From positions 1-64,000 of the forward strand of contig CAMVEB010000022.1 in NCBI GenBank assembly GCA_947166385.1: a DNA stretch of 64,000 bases. The letters are read 5' to 3'. The notes beneath the pieces were generated by a model. It did no database searches. It was not told the origin of the DNA and was given only the letters and a program-made list of their open reading frames with translations. Below are positions 9,795 through 19,830 of this stretch, in pieces. The translations under genes were made by a program, and so were the position numbers. Every line of letters begins with the position of its first letter. The first letter of the stretch is position 1. This stretch comes from an uncultured Clostridia bacterium. Its GTDB lineage: Bacteria; Bacillota; Clostridia; Christensenellales; Aristaeellaceae.

Positions 9795-11405
9795 TTATTT
9801 CAGCATGGATTTTTCCCAGCAGTCGTAGGGCCTGAGACCCAGCAGCTCCACGACAGTCGGCGCCACATTGGCCAGGCCGAAGGGGGAGTCCGTATCCATC
9901 TCATGGCGCTCGTCCTTATCATGAATGATAAAGGGAACGGGATTCAGACTGTGGGCGGTGCGCACGGACACGACACCTTTCTTGTTCTTCTCCAGCATCT
10001 GATCGCTGTTGCCGTGGTCCGCCGTGACGATCAGGATACAGCCGTGTTCGTCACAGACCTTCAGGATGCGGGCCAGGCAAAGATCCACCGTCTCCACGGC
10101 GATCTCGGTCGCGTCCAGGTTGCCTGTATGGCCCACCATGTCGCCATTGGGGAAGTTGCAGCGGATAAAGCCGTATTTGCCGCTTTCGATGGCCGCGATG
10201 ACCAGGTCGGTAATCTCGGTTCCCTTCATCCAGGGACATTCGTCAAAGGAACGGACGTCAGAGGGAACTTCCTGCCAGGTTTCCAGCTCCTCGGAGAACT
10301 TTTCAGAGCGGTTGCCATTCCAGAAATAGGTCACATGGCCGTACTTCTGGGTTTCAGAGCAGGCGTATTCATTGATGCCGTTTTCCACCAGCAGCTCGGT
10401 CAGCGTATGGCGGATCTGGGGCGGAGAAACCAGGTATTTGTGGGGAATATGCAGGTCGCCGTCGTATTCCAGCATACCGGCATACTTTACCTGCGGGACA
10501 GCGCCCCGGTCAAACTTATCAAAGGAAGCATCCCCGTCAAAGGCCATGGAGAGCTCAAGCGCGCGATCGCCGCGGAAGTTGAAGAGAATTACGCTGTCTC
10601 CGTCCTTCATGGGACCGACGGGCTGGCCGTTTTCCCCGATCACGAAGGCCGGGAGATCCTGATCGATCACACCGGGCTGCTCATTGCGGTAGGTTTCAAT
10701 GGCTTCACGGGCACTGCTGAAGAAAGCGCCTTCCCCGTCGATCACATTGTACGGGCTCCTGCCGTGGACGTGCACGTCCCACCCGGCCTTGACCATGCCC
10801 CAGTTGGCCTGGTAGCGGTCCATAGTGATCTGCATGCGGCCGCCGCCGGAGGCGATACGCCCGTCAAAAGAGCTGTCATTCAGCGCAGCCAGGGTTTCTT
10901 CCAGCTGGTCAACATAATCCAGGGCGGAGGTAGCGGGAACATCCCGGCCGTCAAGCAGGATATGCACGCGGGCCTTCTTTACGCCCTCGGCCTTGGCTTC
11001 CTTCAGCATGGCCAGCAGATGGGAAATATTGCTGTGCACATTCCCGTCGGACAGCAGGCCGATAAAATGCAGCGTGGTGCCAGCGGAGATAACGGAGCCA
11101 ACCAGGTCTTTCCAGGTTTCACTCTGGAAAATGGAACCGGACTCGATGGATTCGTTTACCAGCTTGGCGCCCTGGGAATAGATCTGGCCGCAGCCCAGCG
11201 CGTTGTGCCCCACTTCGCTGTTGCCCATATCGTCATCGGAGGGAAGGCCAACGGCTGTCCCGTGGGCCTTGATGATCCGGAAGGGATCGTTGGCCTTTAA
11301 ATAATCCAGGGTCGGCGTCGTGGCCCGCCGGACCATATTGCCCAGCTCATCCGGGGTCTCGCCCACGCCGTCCATTACAACCAGCACTACGGGTTTTTTC
11401 ATCAT
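9795..11405 (-). CDS. gpmI: 2,3-bisphosphoglycerate-independent phosphoglycerate mutase
   Basis: VVLVVMDGVGE, GNSEVGHNALGCGQIY, TADHGNSDQM motifs; full length. Confidence 0.96.
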   Translation of the reverse strand: MMKKPVVLVVMDGVGETPDELGNMVRRATTPTLDYLKANDPFRIIKAHGTAVGLPSDDDMGNSEVGHNALGCGQIYSQGAKLVNESIESGSIFQSETWKDLVGSVISAGTTLHFIGLLSDGNVHSNISHLLAMLKEAKAEGVKKARVHILLDGRDVPATSALDYVDQLEETLAALNDSSFDGRIASGGGRMQITMDRYQANWGMVKAGWDVHVHGRSPYNVIDGEGAFFSSAREAIETYRNEQPGVIDQDLPAFVIGENGQPVGPMKDGDSVILFNFRGDRALELSMAFDGDASFDKFDRGAVPQVKYAGMLEYDGDLHIPHKYLVSPPQIRHTLTELLVENGINEYACSETQKYGHVTYFWNGNRSEKFSEELETWQEVPSDVRSFDECPWMKGTEITDLVIAAIESGKYGFIRCNFPNGDMVGHTGNLDATEIAVETVDLCLARILKVCDEHGCILIVTADHGNSDQMLEKNKKGVVSVRTAHSLNPVPFIIHDKDERHEMDTDSPFGLANVAPTVVELLGLRPYDCWEKSMLK

Positions 11406-11660
11406 TGCATGTTCCTCCTGTCTGATAAAAACTCACATCATTCAGAATACAGCAGACGGCACGAAATGTCAATCATTTCAAGGGCTGACCGGCACCCGAA
11501 TACCTTTTCTTCCGCCGAGACTTCCGACGCGGATCAGATGGGGCGGAGAAAGGCTGCAGACATGGGGTGAAAGCCCTTGATGGCCGGGAAAGCTCACTGA
11601 TTTCCGGGGCGTTGACGGGAGAAAGAAGAGGGAGTATAATATCCGCAAGCCACTTGAAGC

Positions 11661-11776
11661 TTCTTCGGGGATGGGTGTAATTCCCTACCGGCGGTATAGC
11701 CCGCGAACTGAGCTGCAAAGCCCAGCCGATCCGGTTGGATTCCGGAGCCGACAGTACAGTCTGGATGAGAGAAGAA
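11661..11776 (+). ncRNA. FMN riboswitch (RFN element)
   Basis: TTCTTCGGGGATGGGTGTAATTCCCTACCGGCGGTATAGCCCGCGA...GCCGATCCGGTTGGATTCCGGAGCCGACAGTACAGTCTGGATGAGAGAAGAA; P1 TTCTTC/GAAGAA. Confidence 0.97.
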
Positions 11777-11883
11777 ACGGTACAGCAGATCCGGCGTGAT
11801 CCGCCTTGAACCTGTCCGCCCCTCAGAGCGAAGCTGCTTTGGGGGGCAAAGTATTTTTATGAGGAAAGGCGAAGGTGACTGGA

Positions 11884-12645
11884 ATGAAAACCCATACCAA
11901 CAGAAGCTGCATCTTTGCGGCAAGCATGACACTCGGAGTGATTCTTTATGCACTGTTTCGCATTTTATTGGAGAACTCCGTACTGTCGGCGGCTCCATCT
12001 TTTTTCATTATTCAGCTGATCGCTCTTGCTGTGGCAGAGATGATCTGCAGGACATTGAAGCTGGCTCCCCCGAAACGTCTGACCGTCGCGGATATGACGC
12101 GGATTGCTGTTCTGGCGGCGGCGGCTTCCATCCTGTTCCTGGTGGAGATTCCCGTGGTAGCTTTCTATAAGCTGGACCTTTCGAATATCCCGGCCCTGCT
12201 GGGTGCCTTCTCCATGGGAACCGTTCCCGGGCTGATTATTCTGGGACTGAAAAGCGCCATTGGCCTGCTGCACTCTTCGAGCGCGGGCGTCGGCGAGCTG
12301 GCGGATTTCGTGATGGGAGCGGCGCTGCTGATTCCGGCCAGCCTGATCTATCACCGGAACAAGACCCGGAAGACTGCACTGGTCGGAATGGCGATCGGAA
12401 CCGTCTGCACGGCGGTCGTCGGCGTGCTGGTGAATAAGTTCATTATGCTCCCTTTCTATATGGGTGCTTTCCATATGGATATGCAGGGAATCCTGGGCTT
12501 TGCAAATGTGGGCGGCGTGGACAGCGAATGGAAGCTGCTGCTGATGATCACGGGACCGTTCAACCTACTGAAGGGGATTGTGCTGAGTGTGGTGACTGGG
12601 TTGATTTACAAGCCGTTGAGTCCGATTCTTCACGGGAAGAAGTAA
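11884..12645 (+). CDS. ribU: ECF riboflavin transporter S component
   Basis: Downstream of the FMN riboswitch; DMTRIAVLAAAASILFLVEIP, DLSNIPALLGAFSMGTVPG. Confidence 0.93.
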   Translation: MKTHTNRSCIFAASMTLGVILYALFRILLENSVLSAAPSFFIIQLIALAVAEMICRTLKLAPPKRLTVADMTRIAVLAAAASILFLVEIPVVAFYKLDLSNIPALLGAFSMGTVPGLIILGLKSAIGLLHSSSAGVGELADFVMGAALLIPASLIYHRNKTRKTALVGMAIGTVCTAVVGVLVNKFIMLPFYMGAFHMDMQGILGFANVGGVDSEWKLLLMITGPFNLLKGIVLSVVTGLIYKPLSPILHGKK

Positions 12646-12662
12646 ATTTGGAGGACCAGAGC

Positions 12663-14405
12663 ATGCCGATGGATGGACTGACAGTCGGGTTTATTACCCG
12701 GGAACTGAATCAAACGCTGCTGGGCGGAAGGGTGGACCGGATTACACAGCCGGAACGGGATGCCGTGGTGATGATCATCCGCGCCGGGAGTGAGAACCAC
12801 AGGCTGTTGCTTTGTGCCTCTCCGAACAACGCCCGGTGCCATCTGACAGCAGGGGCCTTTTCCAACCCGCTGGAGCCGCCGGCGCTGTGTATGCTGATGC
12901 GCAAGCAGCTGCTGGGCGCCCGGATTGCGGAGATCCGTCAGGAGGAAGGGGACCGGATCGCCCGGATTGACTTTGACGCGATGAACGAGATGGGCGATCC
13001 GGTGCGGCGGCGGCTGGTGCTGGAGATCATGGGCCGACACAGCAATCTGATGCTGCTGGACGAGAACGGGCGGATTGTGGAAGCGGCACGGCATGTAAAC
13101 GCAGAGATGAGCCGGGTGCGCCAGATCCAGCCGGGCATGGCGTACGCCCCGCCGCCTGCGCAGGGGAAACTGAACCCGGAGACGCTGACGGACGCGGAGC
13201 TAGCCGAAAGGCTGGAAGGGTACCGGGGCGGCAGCTTTGAGCGGGCGCTGGCAGATACCGTGTGCGGACTGAGCCGGGCGGCGGCAGAGGAACTGGCCTG
13301 CCGCGTGCTGCGGCCGGGCGAGAACTGGCCGGAGGATCTGGAAGATGCCTGCGGGAGGCTGGAGGGTTTCCTGCAGCGGATGCCCGGAATGGCGGATGCC
13401 CGTGTGCTGAGGGGGGAAGACGGTGAAGTGCTGGATGTGTTCCCTTTCCCCTACCTGAGCCGAAGCCGGGAACAGCAGGAGCCTTTCAGCAGCCTGAGCG
13501 CGGCACTGGACTGCTATTATGCATCACGGGACGCGAAAGACCGGCTGAGCCAGAAAAGCGCCGGGATGATCCGAACGCTGAAGGGGCAGACGGAACGCTG
13601 CCTGCGGAAGCTGTCGCTGCAGGAAGAAGAACTGGCTTCAGCCGCGAAAATGGAAGAATACCGACGGATGGGGGAGGCGATCAATGCCAATCTGTACCGG
13701 CTGAAGAAGGGAATCACGGAGGCTGTGCTGCCGGACTGGTCCGATCCGGAAGGCGGGACACTCACCGTGCCAATGGATATCCGGCTGACACCCAGCCAGA
13801 ATGCCCAGAAGTATTTCAAAAAATACCAGAAGGCCCGGTCCGCCCGGGAGACAGCGGCCATCCAGCGGGATAAGACACTGGAGGAGCTGGATTACCTGGA
13901 AAATATGCTGACGGATACGGAACAGTGCGGAAGCGAGAGCGAGCTGGAGGAGATCCGGCAGGAGCTGGTACGCACGGGTTATCTGAAGAAGAATACCAAT
14001 CGGAAAACACAGCGGCAGCTGCCAGCCAGCCAGCCTCTGCGCTACCGGAGCGCGGACGGGATCGAGATCCTCGTCGGGAAGAATTCCATCCAGAATGACC
14101 GACTGACCCAGGGAGCCCGGGACGGCGAGATGTGGCTGCATGCCAAGGATATGCCCGGAAGCCACGTGATCATTCGGGCAGAGGGGGAGATCCCGCGGGA
14201 AACACTGATGCAGGCGCTGCGGCTGGCAGCCTGGTACAGCAAGGGAAAGCTGTCCTCCACCGTGCCGGTGGACTATACGCTGAAAAAGTACGTAAAAAAA
14301 CCTTCCGGGGCAGCGCCGGGGAAGGTGATCTATACGCACCAGAAGACGGCTTACATGACCGTCAGCGAAGCGGAAATCCAGGCGATGGAGAAGACCGGAG
14401 GATAA
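12663..14405 (+). CDS. rqcH: NFACT-family ribosome quality control protein (Rqc2/FbpA homolog)
   Basis: MDGLTVGFITRELNQTLLGGRVDRITQPERDAVVM; NFACT-R region with LHAKDMPGSHVIIR. Confidence 0.93.
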   Translation: MPMDGLTVGFITRELNQTLLGGRVDRITQPERDAVVMIIRAGSENHRLLLCASPNNARCHLTAGAFSNPLEPPALCMLMRKQLLGARIAEIRQEEGDRIARIDFDAMNEMGDPVRRRLVLEIMGRHSNLMLLDENGRIVEAARHVNAEMSRVRQIQPGMAYAPPPAQGKLNPETLTDAELAERLEGYRGGSFERALADTVCGLSRAAAEELACRVLRPGENWPEDLEDACGRLEGFLQRMPGMADARVLRGEDGEVLDVFPFPYLSRSREQQEPFSSLSAALDCYYASRDAKDRLSQKSAGMIRTLKGQTERCLRKLSLQEEELASAAKMEEYRRMGEAINANLYRLKKGITEAVLPDWSDPEGGTLTVPMDIRLTPSQNAQKYFKKYQKARSARETAAIQRDKTLEELDYLENMLTDTEQCGSESELEEIRQELVRTGYLKKNTNRKTQRQLPASQPLRYRSADGIEILVGKNSIQNDRLTQGARDGEMWLHAKDMPGSHVIIRAEGEIPRETLMQALRLAAWYSKGKLSSTVPVDYTLKKYVKKPSGAAPGKVIYTHQKTAYMTVSEAEIQAMEKTGG

Positions 14406-14406
14406 A

Positions 14407-15792
14407 TCAGGATCTGCCGCGCAGCGGCTTTTTCCAGCAGCCGGAGAGCAGAAAAGCGAAACCGACCAGGAAGGGCACGCAGCCGGAGATGGCATTGCCA
14501 TACCAGAAACCGGTGATGCCGAGAGAGAAGGTGACGCCCAGGAGCAGGGAAAGCCCGATCCGGCAGGCGACACCGTCCAGCAGGGCTACGGCCAGGTTCA
14601 GGCGGGAATTGCCGGAGCCGTTGATCAGGGCAAAGGCCGGGGGACGCAGCGTGCAGCCCAGGTACTGGATCATGGCGACGGGGACATACTGCTGCACCGC
14701 CACCGCAATGACTGCGGGATCCTGCGAAAAAATACCGAAGAGCCACTCCGGGCGGATCAGTGTGATGAGCGCAAAGATCGCAGAGGGAATGGCAACAATC
14801 CAGAGCGCATGACCCACGATGCGGGGCACGCGCTCTGTTTTTTTGGCGCCGAGAGCCTGGGATATCATCGCGCCGCCTGCGGCGGAAATCGCCTGGGAGA
14901 CGACGGAGATCATAGACTCCAGCTTGCGGGCGATGCCGGTCACGGCGATATGCACTTCGCCATACTGATTGATATAGGAATTGACAAAGAGCATGGAAAA
15001 GGTAATGGCCGCGGACTGGATCACCATCGGGATCCCCAGGGACAGGAGGGGACGGATGACCGACGGATAAATCCGGAAATGGCGGGGCTTGAAATCAAAA
15101 TGAATCTGAGCACGATGGAGGTAGAGCAGTGTCAGGGCAAAGAGGAAGCTGACCGCCTGGCCAATGACCGTGGCCAGGGCAGCACCGAGGGGCCCCATGT
15201 GCAGCGGACCGACAAAGAGCAGATCCAGCGCCAGATTAATCACCGAGGCGATGGCGATGAACAGGAAGGGATGCTTCGAATCGCCCATGCCGCGGAGGAT
15301 GGCGGAGACCAGGTTGTAACCGTAGATGAAAACCGCACCGTAGATACAGGTGACACTGTACAGGCGGGTATATTCCCAGATGCTCTGCGGGGTGTTGAGC
15401 CATGCCATGATATCCTGATAGGTCAGGAGGAAAATGCCCATAATCAGTATGGCCAGGGACATCAGCAGCGTGAAAAGCGTGCCCACCATTTCACCGATGT
15501 GGTCATAACGCTTTTCGCCGACAAAGCGGGAAATCAGAATCTGGCCGGCATTGGAAAAGCCCATGGCGATAAAGGTGATCAGCATCATCATCTCACCGCC
15601 GATGGATACTGCGGAAAGCCCCTCGGTGCCCACCATCTGGCCGACGACGATCATATCCACCATGTTGTAGACCATCTGCAGGAGACCGGAAAGGAACAGA
15701 GGCATTGCAAAGCGCAGCAGCGTTTTCGGCACGCTGCCTGTGGTCAGGTCACGGATGATTTCTTTACGGGCTCCGGGATTTGCCTGTGTCAT
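14407..15792 (-). CDS. MATE family efflux transporter
   Basis: PKTLLRFAMPLFLSGLLQMVYNMVDMIVVGQMVG; polytopic membrane protein. Confidence 0.92.
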   Translation of the reverse strand: MTQANPGARKEIIRDLTTGSVPKTLLRFAMPLFLSGLLQMVYNMVDMIVVGQMVGTEGLSAVSIGGEMMMLITFIAMGFSNAGQILISRFVGEKRYDHIGEMVGTLFTLLMSLAILIMGIFLLTYQDIMAWLNTPQSIWEYTRLYSVTCIYGAVFIYGYNLVSAILRGMGDSKHPFLFIAIASVINLALDLLFVGPLHMGPLGAALATVIGQAVSFLFALTLLYLHRAQIHFDFKPRHFRIYPSVIRPLLSLGIPMVIQSAAITFSMLFVNSYINQYGEVHIAVTGIARKLESMISVVSQAISAAGGAMISQALGAKKTERVPRIVGHALWIVAIPSAIFALITLIRPEWLFGIFSQDPAVIAVAVQQYVPVAMIQYLGCTLRPPAFALINGSGNSRLNLAVALLDGVACRIGLSLLLGVTFSLGITGFWYGNAISGCVPFLVGFAFLLSGCWKKPLRGRS

Positions 15793-15813
15793 GGTGCTTC
15801 TTTTCTTTCTGAC

Positions 15814-17028
15814 TTATTCGCCGCGAAGGGTATGGTATACGGTGTCGAAACAGGTCTTGATCTTATACCCGGTGGTCAGGAAGCAGCCGTAAGGGCTGTT
15901 CATCTTATAGACGTAATCCTGTTTGAAGGGGTTGGCGTCCACCAGCCCCCAGATGCACACCGCAGTCAGGGGATGGCTGGTTTCCGTGTTTGCCTTCATG
16001 AAGACCTCACTGAAGAGGCGGCCGTAGAATTCGGCATGCTCGGCGGCCTTCGACTGGTCGAAATTGCGGACGGCCATTTCGGTGATCTGCACCTCCAGGC
16101 CGAGTGATGCAAAAATTTCAATGGAATCCCGGACATTGGTGATCAGGCTTTCCTCGAGACAGCCTTCCTGGACGCCGTAGCCGCCAAGGTAGCCCTGCAT
16201 CCCGATGCCGTCGATCAGAGGACGGCCGTCGGGGTCGTAGGAGCGGATACTTTCCACCAGCGCGAGGGCGGCATCCCGCTTTTCCTTCATGAACATGTTA
16301 TAGTCATTATAGAACAGATGGATATCGGCACCCATGCGGTCCACGGTGTTACGGGCGCACTGGAAGGCGAACTCCACATAGTCATCACCGACGTATTCGC
16401 GGAAGAAATTAGGGCCTCCGTCCCGGACTACCCGGATATGGCGGGGATCATCCGCGCGCCAGTCAGAGGCACTGTCACCGATGGCTTCATTCACCACGTC
16501 CCAGCAATAGATGACACCGGGAAATTTCTCCTCAAAATGGCGGATGACCTGATCAATATAGGAAGCCAGGCGGGCCCGGTTGACTTCCGGGGAGGCGAAG
16601 GGCTTCGATTCATCATAGTCCTCATGAAAGAACCAGGGGTACTGCATGACGGCGTCCCACACGAGGACATGACCGCGGACGGCAATGCCGGCCTGCTGCG
16701 CCCAGGCGACCATCTTGTCTGCGGCGCCGTAATTCATGACGGGCATGCCGTCGGCGGCACCGCGGGTGGCGTTCGCATCCAGGAGGGAGTAGGCCTTGGT
16801 TTCATTGGTGCAGGTGATGGAATTAAAATGGCGGGAGACAAAGTTCATATAAGGCTTGTTGTTCATATCCCAGAGACCGAAACAGCCGCCCAGCTTAAAA
16901 CCGTAGGGTTCAGCTGCCGGCCAGAGAGGTTCGTAATCCTCATTCGACAGGCCGGATTCCTCCGCAAGGGCGAGAAGGGGCAGCAGGCAGAGACAGAGAG
17001 CCAGGAGAACGGACAGCAGGGTGCGCAT
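15814..17028 (-). CDS. Secreted endo-1,4-beta-xylanase, GH10
   Basis: Signal peptide MRTLLSVLLALCLCLLPLLALA; RGHVLVWDAVMQYPWF, YCWDVVNEAIGD, VQITEMAVR. Confidence 0.9.
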   Translation of the reverse strand: MRTLLSVLLALCLCLLPLLALAEESGLSNEDYEPLWPAAEPYGFKLGGCFGLWDMNNKPYMNFVSRHFNSITCTNETKAYSLLDANATRGAADGMPVMNYGAADKMVAWAQQAGIAVRGHVLVWDAVMQYPWFFHEDYDESKPFASPEVNRARLASYIDQVIRHFEEKFPGVIYCWDVVNEAIGDSASDWRADDPRHIRVVRDGGPNFFREYVGDDYVEFAFQCARNTVDRMGADIHLFYNDYNMFMKEKRDAALALVESIRSYDPDGRPLIDGIGMQGYLGGYGVQEGCLEESLITNVRDSIEIFASLGLEVQITEMAVRNFDQSKAAEHAEFYGRLFSEVFMKANTETSHPLTAVCIWGLVDANPFKQDYVYKMNSPYGCFLTTGYKIKTCFDTVYHTLRGE

Positions 17029-17129
17029 GGTAGTGGGTGCCTCCTTTGCATGTTCAATTGCCGCACAAAAGTACGGACAAAAACTTCCGGGTCCTATTGT
17101 AGGGCCCGGAAGGATTTCTGTCAACCGGA

Positions 17130-18779
17130 TCAGGTATCCTCGTCAAAGGTGCAGCCGCCGATGAACTCCCGCAGGAGGGAGAGAGGCGGAATCTCATTAA
17201 GAAGGGCAGATTTGACATTGGGAAGATAATTCAGGGTTTTGATCAGGCGGCGGGCCAGCAGGTAGTTGGGCGAATCCGAGGGGATCTGCTTCAGCAGATC
17301 ATAGGCGAAGAGCTTCAGAATCGGGAGCTCATAATGCAGGGCGGTATTGAACATGCTGTCGGCGTTTTCCTGATACTTAAAAATATACTTTTCTTCGCCG
17401 CGACGGACATTTGGCCAGAGGGAGAGCGTCTCATCCGGCGGATAAGAGCGGAACTGCTTATCCCGCACGATACGGCGGAGGAGGCGGACATCCGTGGTGC
17501 GGATGCGGTTGTGGTCATCCAGGTTGAGGCAGGTCAGCGCGCTGGCGAAGATACGGTAGATCTCGTCGGCGGGAAGGAGGTCCAGAACCTGGGGATTGAG
17601 GCCGTGGATTCCCTCGACAATCATGATTTCCCCGGGAACCAGCATCGTGGGCGGGGTCAGGTAATCCTTTTCGCCGGTGCTGAAGTCATAGCCGGGCATG
17701 AAAACTTCCTCCCCGTTCAGCAGGGCCGTCAGCGTGTCAGAGAGGAGCTTCACATCCAGGGCTTCGATGGTTTCATAATCCCGGGTACCATCCAGCTGGA
17801 CAGGCAGATCGTTGCGGTTGATAAAGAAATCATCCATGGAGATCCGCCGGGATGGATGCCCGTACATCTGCAGATGCACGGCCAGGCGGCCGGCAAAGGT
17901 GGTTTTGCCGCTGGCGGAGGGACCGGCAATGAGGACGATGTGCTTATTCTGTTCATGAATTTTCCGTGCAATGGAATCAATGGCTGTTTCATGCAGCGCC
18001 TCATTGACACGAATGAAATTGCGCAGACGATCTGTCTCGATCAGGGCGGACACATCGGAGACGTTGGTGACGCCGAGAATTTCGCACCATTCGGAACTCT
18101 GGTGGAACACCTCCAGGTGCTTCGGACGGTAGATATAGGGAGCGGCGTGGTCAAAATCGGAACCTGCGGGCAGCTGCAGCACAAAACCGCCCCGCAGCTC
18201 GAAGAGTGTGAACACAGGCACATAGCCGGTGGACACTGTCATGGCGCCGTAGAAGTATTCCCACATGCCGTCGATGGAATACATCGTGATGGTGGGGACA
18301 GGACGGCGGCGGAGCAGTTCCACCTTATCCGGCTGCTTCTCCTCCTCGAAATACCGGATGGCATCCTCCCGGGTCCACTGTTTGCGGGTGAAGACCAGAT
18401 CCAGCTCCACGATGCGGCGCATCTCGTTTTCCAGGCGCACAATGTCCTGCCGGTGCAGATCCACTCCTGGCAGATGGACAAAGACGCCGTAACCGACAGA
18501 GTACTCAATGCGTACCTGCTGGTAGGGATAGAGGTGGCGCAGGGCCAGCAGCATCACGAAGCGGAGAGAACGCTCATACACGCGCCGACCTTCCTCGTGC
18601 TCCAGGGTCAGAGGCTGGAGCGCACAGTCGCACCGGAGAGGCTCGTTCAGCTCGCGGACGACCCCGCCGGAAAGTGCGGCCAGCGTCCCCCGCGGAAAAG
18701 CATCCAGCGCCTTGAGACAGTTCTGGACGGTCGTGCCTTCCGGCAACTCTTTCTGGTTATTCATGGAACGGATGATCAT
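17130..18779 (-). CDS. Uridine kinase-like nucleoside kinase with N-terminal ThrRS/TGS-like region
   Basis: Walker A GPSASGKTTFAGRLAVHL; ISMDDFFINRNDLPVQLDGTRDYETIEALD. Confidence 0.88.
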   Translation of the reverse strand: MIIRSMNNQKELPEGTTVQNCLKALDAFPRGTLAALSGGVVRELNEPLRCDCALQPLTLEHEEGRRVYERSLRFVMLLALRHLYPYQQVRIEYSVGYGVFVHLPGVDLHRQDIVRLENEMRRIVELDLVFTRKQWTREDAIRYFEEEKQPDKVELLRRRPVPTITMYSIDGMWEYFYGAMTVSTGYVPVFTLFELRGGFVLQLPAGSDFDHAAPYIYRPKHLEVFHQSSEWCEILGVTNVSDVSALIETDRLRNFIRVNEALHETAIDSIARKIHEQNKHIVLIAGPSASGKTTFAGRLAVHLQMYGHPSRRISMDDFFINRNDLPVQLDGTRDYETIEALDVKLLSDTLTALLNGEEVFMPGYDFSTGEKDYLTPPTMLVPGEIMIVEGIHGLNPQVLDLLPADEIYRIFASALTCLNLDDHNRIRTTDVRLLRRIVRDKQFRSYPPDETLSLWPNVRRGEEKYIFKYQENADSMFNTALHYELPILKLFAYDLLKQIPSDSPNYLLARRLIKTLNYLPNVKSALLNEIPPLSLLREFIGGCTFDEDT

Positions 18780-18800
18780 GAAGGACGCCTCCTCTGGAGA

Positions 18801-19802
18801 TTAATCAAAGGGCATGCTGGACACTTCCGCGTTCAGCAGTTCCTCATCCGGATCGGGGAGAGTGCCGTGCTCCCGCATCCAACGCTCCTGGCGTTCGCGA
18901 ACCTGCAGCTGCTTGGTATGCACATAGGCCACGTTGGCAGCGGTGGCCGGGGCGGTGGACCGGGTCATGACTTTTTTTCCATCCTCGTCGATCCGGAAAC
19001 GCAGACGGATCAGGATTCGGCCATGGTTCCTGCATTTGGCAACGGCAATATACTTATCAGCACTCTGTTTAATATATTCGCCGTCCAGATCCAGAACCCT
19101 TCTGCACCTGGGACAAAGAGGATGAATTGCCGTTTCACTGCCAAGGGCGTCGCGGACAGAATCGAACACCTCGCCGGATGTTTTTTCCCGGGCGACGCGA
19201 CGGCTGTGGAGCAGGGGCTTCGGCTTCTGGGGATAATTCAGGACGGCGTCCGGATCCGGCAGCGTCTTGAAGACCAGAGCGGTGTACCAGGAATCATAGA
19301 GCGCATTGTGGAAAGCCATGGATTCATCCGGAACGATCCCGGTCATTTCCATGGCCGATTTCAGACCGGAACGATCCTTCAGATGATGGACATCGCTGAA
19401 GAGACGCTGGATATCGCATAAAGGCGCGACCGGGATATCCTCGCAATGGAAGAAAGCGATATTCTGATACAGCACGCTGATATCATCGCACCCCCAGGTC
19501 AGAAGGGTATAATCTTCACCGCACCAGGTGACAAACTGCTGCAGTGCCTCCCGAAAGGCAGGGGCGCCGGCCAGCTTTTCTGAATCCAGACCTGTCATGC
19601 GTCTGATGCGGGGATGGATGCGGATATAGTGGGTGGGGGCGATCGGGATGGAGATCGCCTCGGCAGGATTCAGATCGCTGTCCAGGCGGACGGCGCCGAT
19701 CTGGATCATTTCGAAAATCAGTTTGTCGCCGACTTCGCGATAGGCATGGCTCTGGTAGGAAATCGGCTGGTTCCATTCCAGGTCGAGAATGATATAGTTC
19801 AT
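18801..19802 (-). CDS. DEDD-type 3'-5' exonuclease domain protein
   Basis: MNYIILDLEWNQP start, HNALYDSWYTALVF motif. Confidence 0.82.
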   Translation of the reverse strand: MNYIILDLEWNQPISYQSHAYREVGDKLIFEMIQIGAVRLDSDLNPAEAISIPIAPTHYIRIHPRIRRMTGLDSEKLAGAPAFREALQQFVTWCGEDYTLLTWGCDDISVLYQNIAFFHCEDIPVAPLCDIQRLFSDVHHLKDRSGLKSAMEMTGIVPDESMAFHNALYDSWYTALVFKTLPDPDAVLNYPQKPKPLLHSRRVAREKTSGEVFDSVRDALGSETAIHPLCPRCRRVLDLDGEYIKQSADKYIAVAKCRNHGRILIRLRFRIDEDGKKVMTRSTAPATAANVAYVHTKQLQVRERQERWMREHGTLPDPDEELLNAEVSSMPFD

Positions 19803-19830
19803 GACAGTATTCTTTCCTTTGACTGACTGA

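Noticed and set aside
9555-11300. 581-aa ORF on + strand
   Set aside because: Antisense to gpmI and the CE2-like esterase; no recognisable domain.
11473-11998. ORFs on - strand at 11473-11718 and 11594-11998
   Set aside because: Antisense to the FMN riboswitch.
17334-19421. 695-aa ORF on + strand
   Set aside because: Antisense to the uridine kinase-like and exonuclease genes, both with clear motifs; GC-rich frame bias creates long spurious antisense ORFs.
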